From: Gammaproteobacteria bacterium
GTDB lineage: Bacteria; Pseudomonadota; Gammaproteobacteria; Pseudomonadales; UBA5518
Length of the DNA: 64,000 bases
Direction: 5' to 3'
Assembly (NCBI GenBank): GCA_016718385.1
Contig: JADKDK010000001.1
Location: 744,001-808,000, forward strand
Part shown: piece after piece, positions 1-7,939 of the stretch
How positions within the stretch are numbered: the first letter of the stretch is position 1
How the letters are laid out: each line of letters opens with the position of its first letter
Notes under the pieces: generated by a model
Databases searched by the model: none
The model's input: only the letters and a program-made list of their open reading frames with translations
What the model was told of the DNA's origin: nothing
Program-made: the position numbers and the translations under genes

Positions 1-1
1 C

Positions 2-130
2 TTTGCGCTCGAGGGCAAGAACCTCAGCGACGAGCGTTCGCTGGTAAACGCCTACGTGGTGTCGAACTTCATGACGGGCGGTTACAACCGCGAGCGCACC
101 TGGGCATTCTCGGTCGGCTACACCTACTGA
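2..130 (+). CDS. TonB-dependent receptor, C-terminal end only
   Basis: The window opens inside a gene of which the last 42 codons are visible. The residues contain an NLSDE segment, followed by alternating polar and hydrophobic positions, and the protein ends VGYTY-stop. An N-L-(T/S)-D/N-E block shortly before the end and a terminal aromatic residue are typical of the last strands of outer-membrane TonB-dependent receptor barrels, where the final aromatic is the assembly signal. Plug, TonB box and substrate specificity lie outside the window, so the ligand cannot be named. A GC-rich hairpin follows the stop within 20 bases. The identification rests on a short tail and is therefore moderate. 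Confidence 0.6.
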   Translation, partial: FALEGKNLSDERSLVNAYVVSNFMTGGYNRERTWAFSVGYTY

Positions 131-147
131 TCTCATGGAGCGGGGCA

Positions 148-171
148 GCCCCCTCCGCGCACGGAGGGGGC
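148..171 (+). terminator. Terminator-like hairpin after the TonB receptor
   Basis: Bases 148-157 and 162-171 form a perfect 10-bp GC stem with a 4-base CGCA loop, 17 bases after the receptor stop codon. There is no U-run behind it, so it is either a weak intrinsic terminator or an mRNA 3'-end stabiliser. Confidence 0.5.
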
Positions 172-199
172 GAAGCCCGAGTCACGCCGAGGTGTTCGC

Positions 200-820
200 A
201 TGCGCCTTTTGAAGTGGTCTTGCTTCGTGCTTGCCGTGCTGGCGGCAGCCGCGCTGCTGGTTTCCTACAGCTGGACCTTCACGCCCATCGGCCGCATGGA
301 TTACGGCGCAGCTGTCCTGTCAAAGCTCGGCTCTCTGCAGCGCAGTGGCGATGCGGCGATCACGCCGGCATACCGCGAGAAGCTGAACCGCGACATAGGC
401 CGATTTTACCGGCAGTCGGCGGCGGCAAAGGCCGCGATCGGGAAACAGTTCGATGTGCTCATCCCGTCGCCCGAGGGCGATATCCCGGCGCGCGTCTATG
501 TGCCGGCAGGGGAGGGTCCGTTTCCCGCCATGCTGAACATCCACGGTGGCGGCTTCTTCATGGGCAACGGCTACGTGCTGGACGCACCGGCGATCGAACT
601 GGCCGCGCGCGTGGGCATGGTGCTGGTGTCGGTGGATTACCGGCTGGCGCCGGAGCATCCCTTTCCGGCGGCGTTGCAGAAGGCAGGGGTTCCCGTCACC
701 TTGCGCGTGGTGCAGGGCGCGGTGCACGGGTTCATCGGCTCGGGCAGGAAGGCCGAGCGGAACCTGGCGCTGGCAGCGACGCTGTTGCGCGAACACTTCG
801 CGGAGTCAGCGTCGAGATGA
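200..820 (+). pseudogene. Alpha/beta hydrolase (HSL-type esterase) with the catalytic core deleted
   Basis: The open frame gives 206 residues with an N-terminal hydrophobic anchor (about residues 8-28). It then has the oxyanion-hole motif HGGGF (about 114-118) and the DYRLAPEHPFPAAL block of the hormone-sensitive-lipase esterase family. Directly after PAAL the sequence jumps to QKAGVPVTLRVVQGAVHGFI, which is the C-terminal block carrying the catalytic His. Family members have roughly 130-150 residues between these blocks, including the GDSAGG nucleophile elbow and the acidic catalytic residue. All of that is absent, yet the frame is kept. This is an in-frame internal deletion and the product should be catalytically dead. 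The upstream neighbour is a TonB receptor and the downstream one a DUF1214 protein. Confidence 0.85.
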
Positions 821-888
821 GCAGGCACGGCGTGGACGCATGCAATTCGTCCACGGTTTGAAGATCACACGACGAGGCGGGATCCAGA

Positions 889-2088
889 ATGCACCGACGC
901 GATATCGTTTCGTTGGCAGGCGCGCTGATGGCCGGAGCCGGGCTGGCGTCGGCCGATTCCTGGCTTGCCGCGGATGCTGTGCGCGATCTGCGCTTGAGCC
1001 CTCTCGGCGAGGGCGCCGCGTTTGCCGACTTCCTGGCGGCGCTGCAGCGCTGCGCAGCGATCATGGAAGAATTCGCCGCACGCGGCACGGAACTGGATCG
1101 TGTCGAGGGCCTGCGTTTCCTCACGCGGATGATTTCACTGGGCCTCGATCGCGGCATCGAGTTTGCGGATCCCGCGGCGCCCTCGCTATTCCGTCTCCAG
1201 TCATCGGTGCGCAAGTACACGGGCGATGCCCCCGACCAGCTCTACCACAGCGCCGCTGTCGGCGGTGATTTCGCGTATCGGCTGAGTGGTCGGCTGCGCG
1301 ACGCGGATGTGTCCACGCTGTTGCTGGAGGCGACGGTCTACGGGGGCAACATCGATTTCAATGCCGCTGGCAGCCGCCGACTGGTCGCGCATATCGACGA
1401 GCGGCAGCTGCGGGTCGATGCGGACGGAGGTTTCGAGATACGCATCGGCGGCGAGCCTGAGGGTGCCGCGAACTTTCTGAAACTGGAAGACGATGCGCGT
1501 CGCATCACCATTCGCCGCTATTTCGCCTCGCCGCAGCGCGAGGATCCGCTGCCACTGGCGCTCGAGCGCATCGACGCTGCACCGCCGATAGTGCCGCTGC
1601 AGCGCAGCACCATCGAGCAGGGGTTGCGGCGCGCGGGCGCTTTCGTGGAGGAGACGCTACGGTTCTGGTCCAAATGGGTGGCAGGCGTCGAGGCGCGCGG
1701 CATCAACCGCATGACTCCGATGCCCGATGCGGGCGACATCCTCACGCCCGCGGGGGTTCGCTACGTGGACGGCGCCTGGGCACTGGGGCCCGGCGAGGGT
1801 CTGCGGATCCGGTTCATGCCGCCCGAGGTACCGTATTGGAGCTTCGTGCCGCTGAACATCTGGGGAGAGAGCTTCGATTGGACGCGCGCGCGGGTCTGCC
1901 TGAACAGTCTGCAGGCAGTGCCGGAGCGCACGGGTGAAATCATGCTGGTGCTGAGCGAGAGCGATCCCAGGCATCCCAACTGGGTGCGTATCCTCGGCCA
2001 GCGCCGCGGCACCATGTCGCTGCGCTATGCACGGATGCGGCCCGGGCAGGATCTGCCGGCGGTGAGTGTCGAACGCATCAGGGTGTGA
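889..2088 (+). CDS. DUF1214-domain protein
   Basis: The 399-residue protein shows the C-terminal pattern of DUF1214: a Y-W-S-F-V-x-L-N-I-W-x-E-S-F-D-W block around residues 320-340, then a region ending SDPRHPNWVRILGQRRGT. The N-terminus has a weak hydrophobic stretch after an MHRRD start (residues 7-22, ending near ASA) that could be an export signal of Tat or Sec type without a clear twin arginine. DUF1214/DUF1254 proteins are common beside TonB receptors and lipid or steroid hydrolases in marine Gammaproteobacteria and sphingomonads, but no reaction is established. The start at 889 lies 68 bases after the broken esterase. It converges with the membrane protein downstream with only 8 bases between stops. 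Confidence 0.75.
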   Translation: MHRRDIVSLAGALMAGAGLASADSWLAADAVRDLRLSPLGEGAAFADFLAALQRCAAIMEEFAARGTELDRVEGLRFLTRMISLGLDRGIEFADPAAPSLFRLQSSVRKYTGDAPDQLYHSAAVGGDFAYRLSGRLRDADVSTLLLEATVYGGNIDFNAAGSRRLVAHIDERQLRVDADGGFEIRIGGEPEGAANFLKLEDDARRITIRRYFASPQREDPLPLALERIDAAPPIVPLQRSTIEQGLRRAGAFVEETLRFWSKWVAGVEARGINRMTPMPDAGDILTPAGVRYVDGAWALGPGEGLRIRFMPPEVPYWSFVPLNIWGESFDWTRARVCLNSLQAVPERTGEIMLVLSESDPRHPNWVRILGQRRGTMSLRYARMRPGQDLPAVSVERIRV

Positions 2089-2096
2089 TCGAGATT

Positions 2097-3530
2097 TCAG
2101 GCGGCCCCGTCCGCCCAGGCCAGCAAGCGCGCGAGGAAACGCTCGACGCCGCGATCGCAGGCGCGCTTGGCCGGATAGAACACCACCCCCATGACGCCGG
2201 CCGCGACCAGCGGGGGCGTTTCCCCGGGCAGACCCCGGCGCACGAAATCGCCCAGCAGGGTCTCGATGGCGCCCAGCACGAACAGGCTCAGCAGCAGCAT
2301 GGACCCGTACACGGCCGTGCGCCGGAACAGCCGCGCGGCGTCGATCGGGCCGCGGTGCAGCAGTCCCGCCACGAACGACAGCAGCAGGATCGGCAGCGGC
2401 GCGACCAGCAACCAGTCCTGGTATCGGCTTAGCCAGCACAGCGTCGACTCGCTGGCCGGCGTGCACCCGGCGAGACGCCCGCCCCAGACCAGCAACTGCC
2501 AGGCCGCGGCCAGCGTTGCCGCCAGGACCCAGCCGCTCAGGAAGCACAGCGCCTGCCGCCGGCCGTCGGCGTCGAGCGCGCGCAGGTTGCGCGCTATCGT
2601 GGCCACGAGCACGATCATGCAGACCGCCAGCCACAGGTTCATCACCAGCAGCGCGCCGGGCACGGCTTCGATGCGCAGGGCCGTGGCCAGCGCGAGCAGA
2701 CCCGGGAAGGTGAACAGCAGGCCTGGCCGCCCCTCGGCAACGCGCCAGGCCGCCGCCAGCAGCAACAGCGCGGCGAGTCCGAGCTCGATCGGCAGGGCAT
2801 CGACGGCCTGGGCCAAGCCGCTCCCCTCGTACAGCGCGAACAGCGTGGCTGCCGCCAGCAGCCACGACGAGCCGGCGCGTGCCGGTGGCGGCGCGCGTCG
2901 CCACAGGAGCAGGCCCGCCACGGCGAGCGACAGCGCCGTCGCGGTGATCGCGGCCGTGCGCGGGAGTGTCATCGCGACGCACGCGAACGACAACTGGACG
3001 AGCGCCGCTTGCGCTGCGATGTGGGTCCGGGGCGACGCCGCGATACCGAGCACGCTGCGGACGAAGTGGATCGCCACGGCGCCCGCGAAGGTCCATCCGG
3101 CGATCCACAGCAGCCGCTCGAGCGCCGCTACCGCGTGGCCGGCGCCGCGCAGCAGCGCGACGTCCACCCCGTTGCGCTGCAACAGCACCACGGCCTGCAG
3201 GTAGCCGTCGAAGAGCGGGCTGCTCACCGCGGTGGCCATCACGCCGTAGCCGCCTGCGAGCAGCGCGCAGAAGAGCGCGAGCCAGCGCGCGGGCGTGCTG
3301 TGCGACAGCCGCCACGCCAGCATCAGCGACAGCGCGGCGAGCAGGGTGATGAGCACGAGGGTGATCCACGCGGGCGGGCCGAAGGCGGTCGCCCAGTGCG
3401 CCGCCGCCACGGCCGCTTCACGGTCCGCCCGGTAGTCGGCGAGCCGGTAAAGGCCGCCAACGCCCTGGACGAGCGCGAGCGTCGCCAGCAGTACCGCCAG
3501 CGCGGGGTGTGTCAGCAGCCGTGTCGGCAT
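2097..3530 (-). CDS. Multi-pass membrane protein of unknown function
   Basis: About 477 residues, read leftward from the ATG at 3530; a second ATG 33 bases upstream is also possible. The sequence is mostly hydrophobic, with about ten or more predicted membrane segments separated by short Arg-rich loops. It ends in an amphipathic stretch of the type FYPAKRACDRGVERFLARLL. That last pattern resembles the linker following the 7TM input domains of some sensor kinases (a Y-P-x-R-R-x-V-x-R-x-V-D-R-x-F motif), but no kinase, cyclase or other output domain follows before the stop. I therefore read it as a stand-alone membrane or sensory-input protein of unknown role. It converges with the DUF1214 gene. 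Confidence 0.6.
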   Translation of the reverse strand: MPTRLLTHPALAVLLATLALVQGVGGLYRLADYRADREAAVAAAHWATAFGPPAWITLVLITLLAALSLMLAWRLSHSTPARWLALFCALLAGGYGVMATAVSSPLFDGYLQAVVLLQRNGVDVALLRGAGHAVAALERLLWIAGWTFAGAVAIHFVRSVLGIAASPRTHIAAQAALVQLSFACVAMTLPRTAAITATALSLAVAGLLLWRRAPPPARAGSSWLLAAATLFALYEGSGLAQAVDALPIELGLAALLLLAAAWRVAEGRPGLLFTFPGLLALATALRIEAVPGALLVMNLWLAVCMIVLVATIARNLRALDADGRRQALCFLSGWVLAATLAAAWQLLVWGGRLAGCTPASESTLCWLSRYQDWLLVAPLPILLLSFVAGLLHRGPIDAARLFRRTAVYGSMLLLSLFVLGAIETLLGDFVRRGLPGETPPLVAAGVMGVVFYPAKRACDRGVERFLARLLAWADGAA

Positions 3531-3750
3531 GTCGCCACCGTACTGCCCTGCGCGCCGCTCCATGAAAGCGGGATCGTGTGACGGCCTTGGGCAGGACCCA
3601 TGGCGAATTTCCCCTCGCGATGACGCGACCCGCACCGGGTCATTGCGGGCAGGATATTCGCGATCGCGTGCGTCGTCACGAACTCGGGCAGCGCTTGCGC
3701 GGATCCGCTGCAGGCGCTTAACAAAGTTTTCATACGCTGCGGGTAGGGTT

Positions 3751-3778
3751 CCCGGTCCCGGTCCCGGTCCCGGTCCCG
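3751..3778. repeat. Hexanucleotide tandem repeat (CCCGGT, 4.7 copies)
   Basis: Four perfect CCCGGT units occupy 3751-3774 and a partial unit CCCG follows. The array sits 17 bases before the ATG of a truncated signal-peptide gene, inside a decayed intergenic stretch, so slippage here would change promoter or RBS spacing rather than protein. Confidence 0.85.
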
Positions 3779-3795
3779 ACCGGCTGCCCTGCGCC

Positions 3796-3940
3796 ATGAC
3801 CATCCGGTTGCGTGCCGCCCGTTCCCTGCGCCGGCCTCGTGTCGCCGGCTTGCCTGCCGTGTTGTTGCTCGGCCTGTTGGCCGCGCCCGCTTCGGGCGAG
3901 ACCGGGCCGCCCGCCCTTGAAGTGCTGCTGCAACGGCTCG
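3796..3940 (+). pseudogene. Cut-off 5' end of a secreted-protein gene
   Basis: From ATG 3796 the frame reads MTIRLRAARSLRRPRVAG, then a leucine/alanine hydrophobic core, then APASGE. This is a textbook Sec signal peptide with an A-S-G type cleavage site, followed by about 15 mature residues (to VLLQRL). Beyond about 3940 the frame continues only through sequence that makes sense on the other strand as a zinc-ribbon transposase N-terminus, so the original gene appears to be interrupted there. No mature-domain identity can be inferred. Confidence 0.5.
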
Positions 3941-4110
3941 TGGATCTCCCGGCAGCGCGCGCCACAGCGTTGGCAGTGCATCACCCGGCTCACCGGCCTC
4001 AGGTGCAGCTCGATCGTGCCGTCTCCTGTCTCCGGCCACACCACCCGCTCAACCCGCTAACCGTGCCAACACCCCAGCTTCTCGAGCGTCCTTCGGTCGA
4101 ACATGGCCTG
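3941..4110 (-). pseudogene. Probable ISL3-type transposase N-terminal remnant
   Basis: On the minus strand bases about 4044-3941 read VVWPETGDGTIELHLRP, then VSRVMHCQRCGARCREIHE. A strand-strand unit followed by C-x2-C-x3-C is the layout of the N-terminal zinc-binding part of ISL3-family transposases. Just upstream (about 4110-4050) two overlapping frames read LEKLG and VLARLAG, which need a one-base shift to join. No DDE catalytic domain follows, and no terminal inverted repeats could be picked out by eye. The fragment abuts the truncated signal-peptide gene on the opposite strand, suggesting that an insertion and later decay broke it. The family assignment is tentative. Confidence 0.35.
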
Positions 4111-4577
4111 CCATCGGCTCCAGCAACTGGCTCACGAGGGTACGACCACCCTTGACGATCAGGAAAGCTCCCCGGAATTCTGCGAAGAACCTTTTTTTGC
4201 GGGCGAGGAAGCGCTCGACGCCGTCCTCGCGCACCGGGCCGCGCGCCCGACGACTGCCGGGAGGCGCTTCCGCTGCCCGATGAGGCGGTTTATCCTTCCC
4301 GGCACATCGATGAAGCAGGGCGGCGGGCTCGACGAAGCAAGTCGCGTCCGCCCAGGCAAGCCTGCGATCGCTGTAGCCCGCGTTGCAGGAACCAGGGAGC
4401 GGCGGACCAGCGAGGGCACCGGGCAGGGAACAACCACGTGGACGCACGGGAAGAACCTCTACGTCGATGCACGCGTTATCCCTCGGCGTGGAGTTGCTCC
4501 GGGCCCGGACCGGCGACTCGGCGGCGATCAGTGCCCGGCGTGGCGCAACCGCAGCCGGCCGTGGAGGGGGCGGTGCC
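4111..4577. other. Gene-free stretch before the AraC-type regulator
   Basis: No frame in this stretch carries a recognisable domain on either strand. A short minus-strand run (about 4222-4110) reads VERFLARKKRFFAEFRGAF and looks protein-like, but it has no start, no family match that I recognise, and no continuation. The 3' end holds the ribosome site of the regulator (GGAGG at 4563-4567). Confidence 0.4.
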
Positions 4578-5597
4578 GTGATCGCAATGAGCTATGCGGC
4601 CTGGCTGGCGGATTTCATGGGCACCGGCTACGACGTGCCTCCTGTCTGCCTGCTAGAGCATACGGGTATCGATGAACCGAGCCTGGCAGACCCGGTCGCG
4701 GAAATCAGCGAGGACCAGCATCTGATCCTGCTGCGCAACGCGAGGCGGCTGAGCGGCGATCCGGCCCTCGGCCTCGAACTCGGGATACATCGGCATATCT
4801 CCACGCTGGACCGTTTCGGTTTCGCCATGATGTGCAGCGAAACGTTTCGCGAGGCGTTGCAGGTGGGGAAGGAATTCCAGCGGGTGATCGGCCGCTTTTC
4901 CGGGCGACAGCTGATCCTGTCGACCCACGAGGAGGGGCGCAGCGCCGCCTTTCAGATCGAGGTGGCGCCGGAACTGGGAGACCTGAGCCGGTTCGCCGTG
5001 GAGGAGATCCTGGGCAGCATTCTCGGCACCACCCGCTGGGTCACCGGCCGGGAGCTGCCGCTCGAGGAGCTCTGCTGCGCCTATGCGCAGCCGGCGCACG
5101 TCGCCGGTTACCGCAAGTATTTCCCCTGCCCGATTCGTTTCGATGCGCCATGCAACCGCATCCGCTTCGACGCCGCATTTCTCGACACGCCCCTGCCCAT
5201 GGCCAGCAGTCACGCGGCATCGATGTATCGCGCCCATTGCCAGCGCCTGGTCGGTTGCGACATGGCGCGCCCGGAGGGGTTGGTCGCCCAGGTCCGCGCC
5301 CGGCTGCTGGTCAGCGCCGATTGCGCCCTGCCGCTGGAGGCCTGTGCCGAGGCGCTGTCCATCAGTGCCCGCACCCTGCGCCGCAAGCTGCATCAGGGCG
5401 GTTACTCGTATCAGGACATCGTCGATGACGTCCGCGCCAGCCTGGCGCGCAGCTACCTCGATTCCTCGCGGCTGACGGTGGAAGCCATTGCGCAACGGCT
5501 CGGCTTCAGCGAGCCCACCAGTTTCTCGCGGGCCTTCCGGCGCTGGACCGGCATGTCGCCGCGGACATTCCGCAACCGGCCCACCGGCGGGCACTGA
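4578..5597 (+). CDS. AraC-family transcriptional regulator with AraC-binding-type N-terminal domain
   Basis: A 339-residue regulator. The first about 190 residues match the N-terminal 'arabinose-binding domain of AraC' type (PF12625-like) found in OruR/ArgR-style regulators, for example ISEDQHLILLRNARRLSGDPALG and the FGFAMMCSETFREAL block. The last about 85 residues are the double helix-turn-helix DNA-binding region (LSISARTLRRKLHQGG; VEAIAQRLGFSEPTSFSRAFRRWTG). I chose GTG 4578 because GGAGG at 4563-4567 is 10 bases upstream; the alternative ATG 4587 would be 19 bases away. It faces the leftward catabolic array with 28 bases between stops and is the only transcription factor near it, so control of that array by a lipid or steroid effector is a reasonable inference. 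Confidence 0.85.
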   Translation: MIAMSYAAWLADFMGTGYDVPPVCLLEHTGIDEPSLADPVAEISEDQHLILLRNARRLSGDPALGLELGIHRHISTLDRFGFAMMCSETFREALQVGKEFQRVIGRFSGRQLILSTHEEGRSAAFQIEVAPELGDLSRFAVEEILGSILGTTRWVTGRELPLEELCCAYAQPAHVAGYRKYFPCPIRFDAPCNRIRFDAAFLDTPLPMASSHAASMYRAHCQRLVGCDMARPEGLVAQVRARLLVSADCALPLEACAEALSISARTLRRKLHQGGYSYQDIVDDVRASLARSYLDSSRLTVEAIAQRLGFSEPTSFSRAFRRWTGMSPRTFRNRPTGGH

Positions 5598-5625
5598 GAG
5601 CCCGGGCGCAGCGCGGGGCGACGGT

Positions 5626-6744
5626 TCACAGGCTCGCCGCCAGTCGTTGCCGGTAGGCGTAGATGCCGCCCTGGGCCAGCTCGATTTCCTTGGCCTTTCG
5701 CGTCCACAGATGCAGGTCGGTTTCCCACATATAGCCCATGCCGCCGAGCACTTGATGGGCGGTGAAGCAGGTGCGCACGAAGGTGTCGTTGCTGGCGCAT
5801 TTTGCGATCGCCACCTTGTCCGACGCCCCCGGCAGCCCGGCTTCCAGGCAGGTGATGGCCTCGTAGGCGGCCAGCCAGGCGGTTTCCACCTCGGACCAGG
5901 CATTGGCCAGCAGGTGCTGCACCGCCTGGAAGCTGCCGATGGGCTTGCCGAATTGCACCCGTTCCCTGGCGTGATCCAGCGCCATCTCCAGCACCCGCCG
6001 CGCGCCGCCGACAGCGGTCGCGGACTGGAAGGCCGCGGTGCGCTCCTGCGCCGCCGCCAGGCGCGCCGGCAAGTCCGCGTGGCGGCCGAGCAACTGCTCA
6101 GGCGCCAGTGACACATCGAGGAACCGGATCTCGTAGAGATCGGGATGGGCGAGGGAGTGCAGACGCACGAGTTCCACGCCCGCGGCGCGGGGAGCGATCA
6201 GGGCCAGGCAGGTTTCGCCCGTGTCCGCCAGCGCCGCGCTGACCAGCAGGAAATCGCTTTCCGCGGCGTTGGCGACGAAATATTTCCGGCCATCGAGACG
6301 CAGACCTCCAGCGGTCTCGCGCAGCACCGTCGCTTGCCCCTGCGGTCTCCCGGGCACGGCTTCCTCATGGCTGGCCAGGCTCAGCATGAGCTCGCCCTCG
6401 ATCAGGGGCGGCAGCCAGCGCTGTTGCTGCGCTTCGCTGCCAAGATCCTGGATCAGCCAGCCGCAGGTGAGTACGCAATCGGCGAAGGGAGTGGGATCGC
6501 AGGCCCATCCCAGTTCCTCGAGCAGCGCCGCCAGGGTGACCCAGTCGCTGCCCGCGCCGCCGTGGCTCTCTGCGAAGGGCAGGCCCAGCCAGCCCAGATT
6601 CGCCATGCGCCGCCAGATGTCGCGGGGCAGGGCGGCGCCATCCTCGCGCATCCTGCGCACCAGACCGGGCGGGCATTCCCGCGACAGGAAGCGGCGCACC
6701 GCGTCCTTGATCTGCTGTTGTTCGGGGGTGAAGTCCAGTTCCAT
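5626..6744 (-). CDS. Acyl-CoA dehydrogenase subunit (degenerate active-site tail)
   Basis: A 372-residue FAD-dependent acyl-CoA dehydrogenase. It begins MELDFTPEQQQIKDAVRRFL, carries the middle beta domain (LMLSLASHEE; LRLDGRKYFVANAAESD) and the helical C-domain (GGARRVLEMALDHARERVQFGKPIGSFQAVQH; CFTAHQVLGGMGYMWETDLHLW). The usual G-T-x-E-I-Q-R block near the C-terminus is missing and is replaced by ELAQGG. That, and the adjoining second dehydrogenase gene (23-base gap), is what is seen in heteromeric alpha2beta2 dehydrogenases such as ChsE1-ChsE2 of steroid side-chain breakdown, where only one subunit supplies a complete FAD site. Last gene of the leftward array; it should introduce a double bond into a bulky acyl-CoA together with its neighbour. 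Confidence 0.88.
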   Translation of the reverse strand: MELDFTPEQQQIKDAVRRFLSRECPPGLVRRMREDGAALPRDIWRRMANLGWLGLPFAESHGGAGSDWVTLAALLEELGWACDPTPFADCVLTCGWLIQDLGSEAQQQRWLPPLIEGELMLSLASHEEAVPGRPQGQATVLRETAGGLRLDGRKYFVANAAESDFLLVSAALADTGETCLALIAPRAAGVELVRLHSLAHPDLYEIRFLDVSLAPEQLLGRHADLPARLAAAQERTAAFQSATAVGGARRVLEMALDHARERVQFGKPIGSFQAVQHLLANAWSEVETAWLAAYEAITCLEAGLPGASDKVAIAKCASNDTFVRTCFTAHQVLGGMGYMWETDLHLWTRKAKEIELAQGGIYAYRQRLAASL

Positions 6745-6767
6745 GGTTGTACGGTCCGCGTTAGGAA

Positions 6768-7937
6768 TCAGCCTCGGGGCAGGCCCAGGCCACGCTGGGC
6801 GATGATGTCGCGCTGGATTTCATTGGTGCCGCCGCCGAATTTCATCATCGGCGCCAGCAACCAGGCCTGGGCGAGGTAACCCTGCATCGGCACATGGGGA
6901 GAGCCGTATTCGAGCAGGGCCCGGGGGCCGAGAATCCGCATCCCCTCGTCGGCGAGCCGCTGTTCCAGCTCGGAGGCCAGCACCTTCTGCGCCGAGGCTT
7001 CGGCATTGGGCACCTTGCCCTGGTCGATCATCCAGGCGGTCCTGGTGCACAGCAGGCGCAGCCTCTCGATGTCGATGTGCAGCCGCACCAACTGGTCCCT
7101 CACCACGGGATCGTCGAAGAGCGAGGCGCCGTTGTCGCCGGGCTCCTTGCAGCAGCGCACCAGGGCGTCGAAATTGCGCCGGATCTTTGTGTACTTGCCG
7201 ATGAAGACCCGCTCGAAATCCAGGGCGACGGCGACCGTGTAGAACCCGGTGTTGGGGGCCCCGATCATCGCATCGGCGGGAATCCGCACCTGGTCGAGGA
7301 ACACCTCGTTGGTGCGGATGCCTTCCATCGTGTAGAGGGGCCGCACGGTGACGCCGGGGGTCGCCAGCGGGAAGACGAAGACCGACAGCCCCTTGTGCCT
7401 GGGCGCCGTCGGCTCGGTGCGGGCCAGGAGCCAGATGTGGCTGGCATAGTGGGCGCCGGTGGTGAACACCTTCTGCCCGGTGATGACGTACTCCTCACCC
7501 TCGCGTACCGCGCGCGTGGTGACGCTGGCAAGGTCCGAGCCGGCGCCGGGCTCGGTATAGCCCAGGCAGATCTCCAGCTCGCCGCGCAGGATGCGCGGCA
7601 GGTATTCCTGCTTCTGCGCTTCCGAGGCCAGCGTGATCAGGGTCATGGCCAGCGAGCTGATGGTGAGGTTGCCGTAGTGGATGTCCTGCAGGTCCAGCTC
7701 GTGGTAGAAGATCGACTGCTCGATCATCGAGCGCCCCTGGCCGCCGTACGCCGTGGGCCAGCCGATGCCCAGCCAGCCCTTCTCCCCGAGGAGGCGCAGG
7801 AACGCCTTGCCGAGCGGGCCGGGGGAGTGTCCCGAGGTGGCGATCTCCTCGCGCAGCGCATCGCTCACATGCTCCGCGAGGAAGCGGCGTATGTCCTGGC
7901 GAAACTGCTCCTGTTGCGGCGAGAACCGAAAGTCCAT
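6768..7937 (-). CDS. Acyl-CoA dehydrogenase, partner subunit
   Basis: A 389-residue acyl-CoA dehydrogenase starting MDFRFSPQQEQFRQDIRRFL. It has the FAD/substrate loop CLGYTEPGAGSDLAS (about 135-150), ITGQKVFTTGAHYASHIWLLART, and the C-terminal block KFGGGTNEIQRDIIAQRGLGLPR. The residue usually occupied by the catalytic Glu of short/medium-chain enzymes in that block is Gly, so the base must lie elsewhere, as in FadE28/29-type and isovaleryl-type enzymes. The start is a choice between ATG 7943, which overlaps the ligase stop as ATGA, and ATG 7937. I prefer 7937 because GGAGG at 7944-7948 is six bases away from it but directly abuts 7943. The adjacent dehydrogenase is the likely heteromer partner. 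Confidence 0.9.
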   Translation of the reverse strand: MDFRFSPQQEQFRQDIRRFLAEHVSDALREEIATSGHSPGPLGKAFLRLLGEKGWLGIGWPTAYGGQGRSMIEQSIFYHELDLQDIHYGNLTISSLAMTLITLASEAQKQEYLPRILRGELEICLGYTEPGAGSDLASVTTRAVREGEEYVITGQKVFTTGAHYASHIWLLARTEPTAPRHKGLSVFVFPLATPGVTVRPLYTMEGIRTNEVFLDQVRIPADAMIGAPNTGFYTVAVALDFERVFIGKYTKIRRNFDALVRCCKEPGDNGASLFDDPVVRDQLVRLHIDIERLRLLCTRTAWMIDQGKVPNAEASAQKVLASELEQRLADEGMRILGPRALLEYGSPHVPMQGYLAQAWLLAPMMKFGGGTNEIQRDIIAQRGLGLPRG

Positions 7938-7939
7938 CG

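Noticed and set aside
4110..4447. Minus-strand frame containing VERFLARKKRFFAEFRG
   Set aside because: The resemblance to the tail of the upstream membrane protein (VERFLARLL) is too short, and the rest is low-complexity Arg/Pro sequence typical of shadow frames.
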